28,180 nucleotides of DNA from Actinomortierella ambigua (taxonomy: Eukaryota; Mortierellomycota; Mortierellomycetes; Mortierellales; Mortierellaceae). Position numbers and translations under genes: made by a program. How positions within the stretch are numbered: the stretch's first letter is position 1; every line of letters begins with the position of its first letter. Under the pieces are notes generated by a model. That model was given only the letters and a program-made list of their open reading frames with translations, was not told the DNA's origin and did not search any database. The DNA lies in contig JAAAJB010000470.1 of NCBI GenBank assembly GCA_016098155.1, positions 1 through 28,180 of the forward strand, given 5' to 3'. Of the stretch, positions 17,978-28,126 are shown piece by piece.

Positions 17978-20900
17978 ATGGATGATAGCACGCAGTCGAA
18001 ACGCCGACTTTCCACACGCTCCGCATCGGGATCATCGACAAGCTCATCAACCTCCGCATCTCGCCCGAGGCGCTCACCCGACAAACGAAGAAGGACGTAT
18101 GCCGAGATCGCAGCATCCGCTTCATCGCCAGCCACAGCGAGCAGTAGCAGTCAGCGTCAAGATACGCGACAGGTACGGTTTTCGGCAATGCCGTTGGCTG
18201 GACCCATCGACAGCCGAGCCCACTTCCCGTCGTCGGTCAACACGATGAGCCTACTGCGCTCTACAAAAGGTGTGAGTGCTTTGGAGAACCAAGCGTTTCT
18301 CATTACTCGCATCGACAACCTGGACAAACGACTACAGGCTGCCTACTGCGCCCTCCAAACAACCACCTTCAACGAGAGCGCGGGTGCCTGCAAGCATTCG
18401 CTACTACGCGAGGGCTTGGTTCCGTTGGCTCAGGCTCACATCAGTGAGCTACAGAAGACGCCGCTCTGGATGGCCTACCAGCTTCTTAAGATGACAGACG
18501 AGCAAGCCATGCAGACCAACGTCAAGCAAGAATTGACAATCAAGCTGGTTCCAGCCTCACAGCATCAGCCTCTGACCATTGAGGTTCCTCATCAGTCGTA
18601 TCTGTTTTGGTTGCTCGTTGCCGAGAAGCTTCGAATCCGAATCTACGTGTTTTCGACTGCCAGGTATCCCAAAGTGTTTGGCCCCAATAATTGCCATTTT
18701 GCCATTGGCATCCTGCACCTTCAGGACTCGTTCAACCATGTGTCCCAGTGGGTAGCCCTTGGTCTCTCGAGAACGCAGCCTGAGCCTCGCGCTGTGACAG
18801 AGGGTTTGCCAACAACCTCAGCACCGATGCCAACAACCTCAGCACCGATGCCAACCACTTTGACAAGCTCCGCGTCAAGTTCAGCACCGATGTCTAGCCC
18901 CGCTTCAAGCTCAGCTCTGCCCCAACAAGCTCAATCTACGAGGGCTAAGGTCGCTGTGTCGGAAGATGACGCTCAAGCCGCTCTCGAGGCATCATGGTAA
19001 GAAACATTAAAGATGAGGATAAGCAAGGCTCAGCATGAGCGTGAAAACTAACAAAGGACTGACCATACGCTTCCACATTCATGTTATCGCACCAGCTTGA
19101 AAAACATACAGGAGACGGCCAACAAGTGGGTTAGCAGAGCCCACGGCGACTTTGCTAACGACGAGAAGAAGACAAAGCCGCTCCAATCGTTCATCGAATC
19201 AGCCCACAAGGAGTACCTGGAGAAGACTGATCCAGTCAAGGCCAGGCGATCCGTGCCCACAGGTGTCATCAACAGTGCCGCCAGTATTCTTTGTCAGCAG
19301 AAGAGCCTTGGAGGCGACGAGATGGACGCAACTCGCTTGGGCAAGATCCTCTCGAAGGTCAACAAGGTTCAAATTTGGCAGGGAATATCCACCGAGAAGC
19401 GGGATGACTGTTGGGAGACAGCCCTGGCCAATACAGCCCTGCGTGAAGACAGAGCCGAGACGCCCAAAACCACACAGCTGGAGAATATGAAGACCTGCCC
19501 TGCTAGCCTCGGCAAGATTCTGAACTTGGAGATGAGGGCAAACCAGACGACCATTGTGGATATTCTGAATCAGCAGCAAGAAGCCCTCACCGCGGACATG
19601 ATTGACCTGAGCGCGATTGCACAGGGTGCTCTATTGCAAGTCGTCGGCGGCAAAGTCTACCAAGGCCTCTGGGGCCATAGTGCTAATGGTCCCAAGACGT
19701 TTGATATCAACACCTTGCTGCCATCCACCTACCAGGACGAAAATCCCAGGCCATTAAGAATAGTGCCTATCCCACCTCTTCTCCATGCAGCACTTCGGAA
19801 GCCCAAGGGCGAGATGACGCTGGAAGAGCATGACCTGAAGGATCTTTTCACCAACCACCACCTCCGTCACCTACACACGCGGTTTCTGGGTTCTGGTAAG
19901 CAGCAAAAGGCCACTACAGCGACGCATCCACTCTGGCAAAACCTTGCCCTAGATGTCGTTGACTTTAGCAATCCCAAGAACAGGGTGGCTACTGAGGTCC
20001 TCGACGCCGCCATCACTGAGATGGCCACTTCTTTCACCAATCTTTCGAATGGCTCGTCCTACAACCGGTCCATGACCTATCTTTTGCGCATCCTTCTTCG
20101 CATATGGATGGCTCCAGAGCGCATGAGAAAGACCAAGGAGGTCCGTCAAAAGTACGCAGAAGACAAGGATAATATTGTCAAAAAGGGCTCCAGGCGCCGC
20201 GTTCAATGGAAGCGATGGAAACAAGGACGCATTCGGAAGTGCGATATGCTTGCAAAGGCACTCCTGAAAGGGAAGAACCTCGGTCCTAGCCTTCGGGTTC
20301 TTTATTTTCATGAATCTTCAAGGCCATCGGCCGCTATCCCTGGACGGATTCCTCCTCTTAACGAGCAGCTGGCAGCCACGGAGCTCGGCTCTAATGTCAC
20401 CAAGGCCGCCGTTACAGGCACCGTCCTTGACGATGACGATGATGACGATGATGACGATGATTACGACGATAATGACGACGATGATGACGATGATGACGAT
20501 GATGACGATGACGACGATGATGACGATGATGGTGACGACGATGATGACGATGACGACGATGATGACGATGACGACGATGATGACGATGATGATGATGACG
20601 ACGATGACGATGATGATGATGACGACGACGACGATAATGATGATGACGGTATGTTGCTGAGGCTTGATTGAGTCGATGTTTTACTCTTTTTTTTTTGTCT
20701 AATAGCTAATCAATTAAACCCCGTCTCCCATAATAGCGTCCGAGCCATCGGCCAAGCGTCTGCGCGTGCTCGAAGCCATCATCCGACGTGTTCTGGAGAG
20801 TCCAACAACCAAGCTTCCTCTTAACATGAATGTCATCAAGGGCTACGCTTGGAAAGGCACTGAAGTGACAGACGAAGAGGCGAGGATCCTTTTAAAGCTT

Positions 20901-23295
20901 GCAACCATTCTCCACCCATACGTTCCCAAGAAGATGCCCAGCAAGTCAAGTGATGGCGAGGCAGCAGCAAGCGAGGACAAGGGTAAAAAGAAGAAGAAGA
21001 AGAATACTGAAGGAGAAACCAATACTCAAGGCACCCTTCTTCGCCATCCGGCGTTGCTCACTCCTATCATCATCATTGCTGGCGCCGTACTGCGGGCAAC
21101 GGGGCACAGGAACTTTGTCCAGTCATTCTGTCCGCAACCGTCGATCGCCCACAGACGTCCAATGCATGTCTCTGCCACGGCGCTGTACCAAATGTTAGCC
21201 TCGTCCGAGGCTCCTTTTTCAGTGAACGACGGTTTTGGCCATCTCCTCACCATCCGCAGCAGAATCGCAAGTCATCCAGACAACCCCAAGCTGATTTTTG
21301 AGCGGTTCTTCGACATGACAACCATAAACAAAATCTGCCGAGACTATGGATTGCGATTCCGAATGCGGTAAGTTTTGTTTTTTACTGTTGTTGTTTTCTT
21401 CCACTGACATGAGTCAGCCTACAGCAGCAACCTCCTGACGCATCCCTTTTCTATCTCTCCAATCAGCCTAACATTCGTCGAAGAGAAGACAATGTTTCTC
21501 CTGGGGGAGGTCATCCCACATGCTGTAGATGGGCGCGCTGGTTATCCTGTTTTCAGCGCTCTTGAGGACCGCAAGAAAATGCAGAAGAAACGGCCAGGTG
21601 GCACGGCAGACAACTGGGCACGCAAACTACAGCAATCTGGGATGACGGCAAGCCAAGCCAAGGTCAAGGCCGAAGCAGCAGCAGAAGAGCTCAAAGTGCT
21701 CGACGCCAAGATCAAGGTGCTCCAGCGGCGTTCCTCTGCCTCTTCAAAGAACCAGACACTGAGCAAGCAGGCCCTCAACAACGCCAAGAAGAGTCAAGCA
21801 GCGGCCGAGACGATCGCCATGCTGCACACCACATTCAAGACTGCTCGCAACAACGTCCATGCATGCACAAGAGAGCTCATCCCGCTGAAAGAAGAGCGGC
21901 GACTCCTCAAGTCTCGGCACTATCAGCTAGGCATGATGGGGGGCGTTACCAGCATGCCTTCAGCATCAAAAACATCGTCTGCACCATTCACAGCCCCTAC
22001 CCTCGACCGACAGCAGGTTCACGACGACTCGAACCATATGGACTTGAGTCAGTTGAAGCTCGAGGTTCGACCCTACACCGTGGTCTTTGGTGCAACCGAC
22101 CCAGGGCTCGTCACGATGCGCTCTACGACTGCTATCACGGGCAACGAGATGCAGGTCTTCTATGACTACTACAAAGCTTCTAAAGGTAATTTCTGTCCAC
22201 ATGCAGCGTGCCCTCTACCCTTGATAGGACCACCCTTTAATAACATTGCGTTTCTTTCTATTTTAATCGTTCAGATCCATCCGTTGCGCTCCCTGCCGAA
22301 GTACCTTTGATCTCCAAGGGTCACACAACCACCGCCGAGCACTTGCACGAAGTAGCTCATACGCGGAAACTCGGGCAGAGGCGAATCAAGCGCCTTGCTC
22401 GAGATGCAAGCGCTCAGGCTGCCTATAGCGCCATCCAAGACCCTGCCTGCTCGTTGACCACTGCTACTTCTGTACGCGAGCTGCAGTCGGCTCATGCCGC
22501 CAGGAGAGCATGCCGGAAAACGCTGCAAAAGTTCGAGCAGTCTGCACGACAGGTGCATGACAGGAAAACGCTGCAGCTCCGGAACAAACGGGCTTGGCGA
22601 AAGGTGGCAGCAACGGAGCGCCATTTTGTGATTAGGCATGCTGGTAAGTTGAGTGCAAATTCTTTTTTTTTATTTTTTTTTTCGAAAAGTGTGCGCATCT
22701 TGGCAACTCACCCAGGTCTCCTAATCGTGTTGTGCTTACTGTAGATGCTCCACCGTCGACACGGGTTTCTCCCTATGACGGGTTCTGCGCAGAATGTAAT
22801 AAGCATCATCTCACCAGCGCTCAATATGGTTCTGTCTTCTCCCACATCACACGCTGTCCCAAGTTGGACACACCGATTGTCCCGGTGATGATCGAGGGGG
22901 CTGCAGGAACCGCGGTTGGGAGTCGCTTGAAGGGGCACATCAAGCGCGGCGGCCGCAAGGCAGTCAAAGAACACCGACTAGTGTGCACCACCATTGAACA
23001 GGACGAGCATCGGACGTCAAAAGTATGCATAGGCTGCTTTTCGGAGATGGACAAGGCCACCAGCAGGCGCATCGTCAAGGGCTCGATCAAGGTCAAGAAG
23101 ATCAATGGCGCCTTACAGTGCCCGAACCCGGATTGTCCCCGGGTGAAGCAAGGACAAGCCACATGTAGCCGCGATCCAAAGTCTGTGGTTGCCATTGGTT
23201 TGGCGTGCGCCGGTCGCCTGTGGCTCCGTGAAGACCGGCAGCCTCTTTCGTGCTTCACCAAGGAGGCACCCATCGACACCAGCGGGAAGTCCTAA
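17978..23295 (+). CDS. Fanzor-type (eukaryotic TnpB-like) RNA-guided nuclease, six exons, 1613 aa
   Basis: Exons: 17978-18996, 19096-20648, 20737-21367, 21467-22185, 22275-22643, 22745-23295. Donors are GTAAGA, GTATGT, GTAAGT, GTAATT and GTAAGT; acceptors are all YAG; introns are 88-101 nt. Every join keeps frame and the total is 4842 nt. The start at 17978 begins MDDSTQSKRR; an in-frame ATG at 17858 would add 40 residues. Layout: basic Ser-rich N-terminus with RRSPDKRRR (31-39, NLS-like); unrecognised domain (about 183-256, IRIYVFST); TSAPMPT linker repeat; long helical region; Asp tract (785-857); second Lys-rich patch (KGKKKKKKN); coiled coil (about 1125-1222); RuvC-I GATDPGLVTM with D1279; E1481; DEHRTSKVC with E1518; zinc finger C1525/C1528 and C1556/C1561; D1574. 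Family members use a 3' guide RNA to cut DNA; activity here is inferred from intact residues. No terminal inverted repeats were found. Confidence 0.9.
20429..20647 (+). repeat. (GAY)n tract encoding a 73-residue poly-Asp block
   Basis: 73 codons, nearly all GAT or GAC, with single Tyr, Asn, Gly and Asn interruptions. It sits at the 3' end of exon 2 of the Fanzor-type gene, directly before the GTATGT donor. Mixed GAT/GAC codons show it is not a pure recent triplet expansion, although slippage of short GATGAC units is likely. Confidence 0.95.
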
Positions 23296-23480
23296 TGTGC
23301 ACAACCTGTTGTGTAAGAGGATAGGATACCCTCTACACTAGCGTACGCACATGCCTTACAATCAGCCGCCTTATATTCTCTCAAACTTTACTTTTTCACC
23401 TAAAAATAAATAGCTTTTCTCATAGTCATTCTACACCTTTTTCTTGATCAATATATTTTTCTTTACCATACTTCTGTCTC
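23296..23480 (+). other. 3' flank of the Fanzor-type gene, candidate guide-RNA region
   Basis: In characterised Fanzor and TnpB loci the guide RNA is encoded at or just past the 3' end of the nuclease gene. This flank has no open frame, begins with a short inverted element (TGTGCACAACC/TGTTGTGTA) and becomes AT-rich after 23360. An AATAAA at 23405-23410 is the likely poly(A) signal. The guide-RNA assignment is inference from family biology only. Confidence 0.25.
23405..23410 (+). terminator. AATAAA poly(A) signal of the Fanzor-type gene
   Basis: Located 110 nt after the TAA, in AT-rich sequence. Confidence 0.5.
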
Positions 23481-24650
23481 TGCCTACTTTATATGTTGTG
23501 GCTCTTCTTCGTCACTAGCGGCCACGCCCGACTTCGCCGCGTGGGGGCTTGTCGCTGCGTGAGCTTCTCGCTCTGGAGGCGGGGGAGAGAGAGAGATGAT
23601 ATCGCTTTGGTGGCGGTGCTTCTGTTATCGTTCTGCTCTGGTGTGGGCCATGTGGTTTGGTGTGAGCCATGCTGAGAATGATTGAAGAAGTGGACGATGT
23701 AGCATAAGGCGCGAGAGAAGTAAAGTAATGCAGGCACCGTATGTAGACTCTCATTGCTCGTTCTCGAAAAACACCTTTTCTTGGCTTATTATTTCCTTCG
23801 ACTCTCTTGTTGACCCTACCCAAATCATACCCTATCTAACTACTTGTCACTCTCCACTTCCTTTCAGTCCCGCCTTCCTTGCCGATGTCAAGAGCGTAGC
23901 CTTGAAGGACCCTGTAGCTACCGGACATCCATGCAAGTACAACCTCGATGGCAACGCAGGCGACTTTGAAACCTGGTGAAAAGCCAATTCTCCCTGCTCT
24001 TACTCCTCGCGTGCATTGATGACCTGCGAGAGTTGTATGTAGACGAACAGAGGATGCTATTAGAACAAAAAAGCAAACACGCAAGACGCGAAAACAAAAC
24101 GCGCGGGAAAGAACAAAATGGAGAACAGCAAAGCATTGACGAGAAACACCAAGGCAGCCACGGAGATGCGATGTGAAAGAAGGAATGAGCACAATTTGTC
24201 ACCAGCCCCCCCCCCCCGGCGGGGGGCCATGTAAATGCAAGTTAGAATGTATGATTTTACCAAAAAAAAAAAGGACGTCAAATTTCGCCTGGCAAGAGTC
24301 AGATGTCCCATGTGGGACGGGCGTCAGCCATCCCCCATAAAGGCTACTGGCCAGGTCTCACCTCTCCTTTTTGAATGTACAGATCCACCCCATCGCTAAT
24401 TAACATTTAATGTTCATACATGGTCCATTCACCCGGCATGGCATTCCACCCACCTCTTTTGGCGCCTGTAGAAATGTCTGAAAAACTTAAAAAGACTCTC
24501 TCTCTACTCTACCTCCCTGTTTCTATCCACCTAGTGATCCTAGAGACTTGCTTCAATATGGGCGAAATTCACGCTTTGGTCGACACACTGTCTAAGGTTT
24601 TTGTCCCCTAAGAATACACACACAGGATACGATATCTTGAATCCAGTCAC
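23480..24650. other. Intergenic stretch with a possible terminal exon remnant
   Basis: At 23867 a good acceptor (CTTCCTTTCAG) opens a plus-strand frame that includes LADVKSVALKDPVATGHPC and ends GDFETW then TGA near 23979; no matching upstream exon was found. At 24206-24226 a C12 run, GGC and a G6 run form a strong G+C hairpin. No other feature can be supported. Confidence 0.35.
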
Positions 24651-24778
24651 TAGAAGCGGGTACACTTCTCTCCAGGGCGGATTCTCCCTCAAGTTGCCAC
24701 TCCAACCTTGAAGGCTGTCTTCCAAGAGATCACCCAATCCATCAGCGAGTACAAGCCGGTTTCCATGCCAAGAGGATG

Positions 24779-24803
24779 TTTTTTTTTTTTTTTTTTTTTT
24801 TTT
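24779..24803 (+). repeat. Poly(T) run of 25
   Basis: An uninterrupted T25 run just ahead of the coding-like region that carries repeat copy B. Copy A also has a long poly(T) run upstream. Confidence 0.9.
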
Positions 24804-24850
24804 AGCTCCGCGACGTCTCATGTGGCAATGCGATCGGGACGTCCTTATTC

Positions 24851-26322
24851 ATGTCAACCACTAACCTCGTACCGATCAACACCGCTTTCGATAAGATGCG
24901 GCGCGTCAATAAGTGGTTTAAGCACATGACAATAGTGCAGGGACAACGGCCCATGTATGCAAAGCGATGGGCGGTGAACCATTCGGGTGAAGACACCAAG
25001 ACGCAAGGTCCCCTACCTATTCATCTGCGACTATTGCATTGCCCACTACTACGCCATGAGAATGTCCTTCGTGCTGTCTACCAGAGTCGACGGTGGCGTT
25101 AGACAAGGAATGGAATGCACTGGGTTCTGAGATGCACGATGAGCTGAAAAAAGGCTATGCAACCGTAGCCAGGCAGCTATGGTCGCAAAAACTGAAGGGT
25201 GGGGCGCTCCACTTCCTGACAGAGGCTGATTTGTCGTTATCGATGATCGGCAGGTTAGGGCCCATGGTATCTTGACGTGTTGGAGCTAGTCTATGAATCA
25301 GCATCGAGACAGGGAGCAAGAGCATCAAGATTTTCATCTGCCAAAGCACACGAGCTTTCTTCTTTGCACTTGATAGATTATGTCCGCAAGGCCAGGATTG
25401 TCCGGACCACCCCTACCTCAAGACTGTGGCACGCAACATTGCCTCCAGATGCATGCTACATTTAGCGGCAGCCTTCATATAACTTCTACACCAGTGAAAA
25501 CCCATGCTAGGGTGTTAATAGTGAGGAGGCCTTTTGCCAATTTCCGCGTTTTGAGAGACACGCGAGGGCCCACTGTCGCCACGTCTTTCACATAGGGCGC
25601 CTTCATGGGTTGGCGGCTCGGGTTTTCCGAGTCTATGAAGACCACTTTTTGACTGGCTCAGGCTCACCAACAGTGGATTCACCACTATCATCTAGCCATC
25701 TGCATTGTGAGCAAGAGGCAGCTACTTCCAGAGCATCGGTTTGAGATTCCCAGCACCGCCTTGATGAGCAACAACGCAACCATGCAGATAGAACTCAGCA
25801 GGAGATGGGACTTGGCATCCATTTCGAGGTGGACAATTTATACCCCGGCGAGACGATCGCGACACGGGTCTTCAAGCTCTTGGGGGGAACCGTTGGCAAC
25901 AGGAAGTTCATGACTTACTCTCTGGATGCGTATGTCAATAAAAGTTCAGAACAAGACGCTCCACCTGTGCCTGTGTCGTTCTCCCTGAGAAGCAGCGTCG
26001 GGCCGGGCGCCGGCATTGTCTTTGCTTCAATATTTCCTACTGCTAATCCTCAACTTGTCGCAGATTCTTCACATGGTACCAGGACGGCGGAGAGGATGGG
26101 CAGAGCGACAGGAGGGAGCTAGGGCATGGTGGGCCAGCAGAATGCTTGCTCGTGAGCGGCGCCCCTCGGCTTTGGCTGAGCGACTCCTCTCAGAGTAATC
26201 ATCCACTGGCGAACCAGGACCTACACAATCTCTACCATTCAACATCTCTAACACTGTTTGCAATCAGAGGTGAGGTAATGCATTAGGCACGGCGATCTTA
26301 GTCGGAGCTGCTGAGGCTGTCG
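24851..26322 (+). pseudogene. Decayed coding region carrying repeat copy B
   Basis: Protein-like segments follow in changing frames: FDKMRRVNKWFKHMTIVQGQ (24851-25102), NALGSEMHDELKKGYATVAR to a TGA near 25275, and MGLGIHFEVDNLYPGETIAT running to KFMTYSLDAYVNKSSEQ (about 25740-25985). After a decayed donor (AGCAGCG in place of GTAAGTG) and an intact acceptor (GTCGCAG), the exon TWYQDGGEDGQSDRRELGHG reads on to LSDSSQSNHPLANQDLHNLY and a stop near 26285. Stops and frame changes show it is not intact as a single gene. No known family is recognised. Confidence 0.42.
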
Positions 26323-26328
26323 ACGATG
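25960..26328 (+). repeat. Dispersed repeat copy B
   Basis: Aligned with copy A (11640-12035) over almost the whole length, ending at the same GGCTGTCGACGATGA block. Most differences are substitutions. Copy B keeps the exon open past the point where copy A has TAG (CGGCTTTGG against CAGCTTTAG), and lacks copy A's small CTTCAACACC duplication. Confidence 0.75.
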
Positions 26329-26594
26329 AATAGAGCGGATCGCGAGAAGAAGCTCTACAAGCTGTAGCAACGAAGAGAGAGACAGTATTAGCCCTCAAAG
26401 AGGGCCATTGGCCCTGACCTGCCTTGACGTCGAATGTGATGTCAATGCCATTTTTCCATATTGTCATCTTCCATGGTCTTGCCACTATGATATCATCATA
26501 TCGGATGCGCCTGCGAACTTCAACTTGGCCAGCTCGGCCAAGGTCCCCGAGGGACTAATTCCCAGCACCGGTAAGCACGGACTCGAGCATTCTC

Positions 26595-26920
26595 TCCTAC
26601 TCATCCCAAGTAAAACGGTAGCATCCATTGATGAAGGTATCAAAGTCATCGGTACATACCGCCCTTCGTTTCTTGGCTTCTGCCTGGACCATGCTCGACG
26701 AGGCGGCTGTGACGCCCAACTGAGAATCGACAGCTTTAATAGCCATCATAGCGTGGTGCTGATCAGCAGCTGCATCGTCCTCGTTGTTCACAACGTTAGA
26801 GTCCTTGAACACACTCTTCAGGTTGGCAGTGCCATTAGTATGATCGTGATGGCAATGTTTCAGTCACCAATGCCCTCCAATTTCTTCATCAACGCGTTGA
26901 CCTTTGGTAAGTGGTAACAT
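26595..26920 (-). pseudogene. Exon-like remnant, possibly from a copia-type Gag
   Basis: On the minus strand the sequence reads VNALMKKLEGIG, then a stop, then IAITIILMALPT, then after a frame change LKSVFKDSNVVNNEDDAAAD and SSMVQAEAKKRRA, with a GTATGT donor-like site next. The pattern of a helix, an I..ILMALP motif and a basic end recalls the Gag (UBN2-type) region of Ty1/copia elements. This is a by-eye resemblance, and no zinc knuckle, protease, integrase or RT is visible nearby. Confidence 0.25.
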
Positions 26921-27243
26921 TCACCTCAATCGCGACCTATCCTTCTTCACCGCGCACAGACACAAATTACTTCATGAACGATAGTGCTACGTTAAGAGAC
27001 ACCGTAAGCGACATCATGTTGAGTCTACTTCACCAGATGAAGCTTCCAACAATTCCCGTCGCAATAAAAATGATGAGAAAGTAATTACTAGACTAAAGGG
27101 TTCTCTCATCTTTGATTTCAAGCACTCTTGGTTTATTATTCTTGTCGTACATGATCATGAAAGCAAACGTGAGACTGGGATAGCAAGTGAGGTGGTCTCC
27201 AATAATGGTGTGCTTGAAGGGGAGATGGCTAGCCCTGACCGTG

Positions 27244-27450
27244 CTATTCCCAAAAAAATTTTTCACAGATACATCGTCGTGGAGGTGGCCCACACTTCGC
27301 CATCAGATCTCCTGTATTTCGGAAACGGCATAGATTCCAGGTGGCACATGAAATGGTGCAGCCCAGGCTGAAACCAGCTTGTGCTACGGATAACGTCATA
27401 ACAAGTATGACTAGGTAGAGGACAATAGCATTGGTGATGCGAGCAGCCAT
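27244..27450 (-). CDS. Small secreted six-cysteine peptide, 68 aa
   Basis: ATG at 27450 opens a signal peptide (about residues 1-25, ending SVAQA). The mature part of about 43 aa carries six Cys spaced C-x3-C-x5-C-x12-C-x6-C-x-C. C-x3-C and C-x-C pairs occur in defensin-like folds, but here C-x3-C is the first pair, which does not match the canonical CS-alpha-beta order. The frame ends right after a T7 run. A second minus-strand frame that overlaps it continues as protein-like sequence to 27093, so the stop may result from a one-base change in that run. A good TATA box is 72 nt upstream. An AATAAA near 27132-27137 would serve a short 3' UTR. Function unknown. Confidence 0.6.
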   Translation of the reverse strand: MAARITNAIVLYLVILVMTLSVAQAGFSLGCTISCATWNLCRFRNTGDLMAKCGPPPRRCICEKFFWE

Positions 27451-27521
27451 GGGTGATAAGGTAACGTGGGTACAAGAGAAAGGGCAGGGGTTGTGAAGAT
27501 TGTGGTAAGAGCCGGCCAGGG

Positions 27522-27528
27522 TTTTATA
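27522..27528 (-). promoter_or_regulatory. TATA box TATAAAA
   Basis: Minus strand, 72 nt upstream of the ATG at 27450. Confidence 0.6.
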
Positions 27529-27539
27529 CTTAGCAGTGG

Positions 27540-28126
27540 TTTGTGTCGAGAGTCTTGTGTCGATGAGTCATAGCGGAGGAAACGTGAGATTGTGACATGA
27601 CACAATGCAGTATTTTCGTCACATGTACGTGGTTGGACCGTAGAAAAAGACAGTGGCCACTGTCCGAAGGCATACAACTAGAGTACCTACCATACTTACC
27701 ATGTGTACGTTACGGTCGTTACCTAGCACTTACTACACCATGGCAAGCCCAACCTTGCATACATAGTCTGCTTTACCGTGCTAGCGCACGCTGTATCAAA
27801 ATGTCTGTTTATTTTCTGGGCGAGGAAGAGAAAAAAAAGGGCCAGTTCCCCTCCATCATCTCAGGTATTTGTATTCCATTGCATTCAGATTTTTCCAGTA
27901 AATGCAAACTCGCATTGAGGCATATCAAAGTCGCTCATGATATATCAAATTAGCACTTTACTATTTCAAAGTAGTGATACTTCTTTTCAAAGTGGTATAA
28001 AATAAAATCGAAATAATTTCTCGTTCTCAAAATTGTTCATTCAATTTGAAACCATTGTTCTTCGTATCCAAGATGTTTGTATCAATCAAAGTCAAGATAT
28101 TTACCACCAATTCCAAAATCGTTTTT
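27540..28126. other. AT-rich right flank with one weak ORF
   Basis: A plus-strand frame from ATG 27597 (118 codons) has no signal peptide or motif and is not supported. From about 27930 the sequence is strongly AT-rich, with repeated ATCAAA/TTCAAAG words and a TATAAAATAAAA stretch near 27997. The composition change marks a boundary with the rest of the window. Confidence 0.4.

Noticed and set aside
16903..18188. Long minus-strand frames of repeated HFHNPNA-type peptide, over 230 codons
   Set aside because: They arise because the 42-bp minisatellite unit is a multiple of three; the 41-bp units shift the frame, and the frames run antisense into the Fanzor-type exon 1.
16500..23700. Terminal inverted repeats and target-site duplication around the Fanzor-type gene
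   Set aside because: Scanning both flanks by eye showed no convincing matching ends. A computed search over a wider window would be needed.
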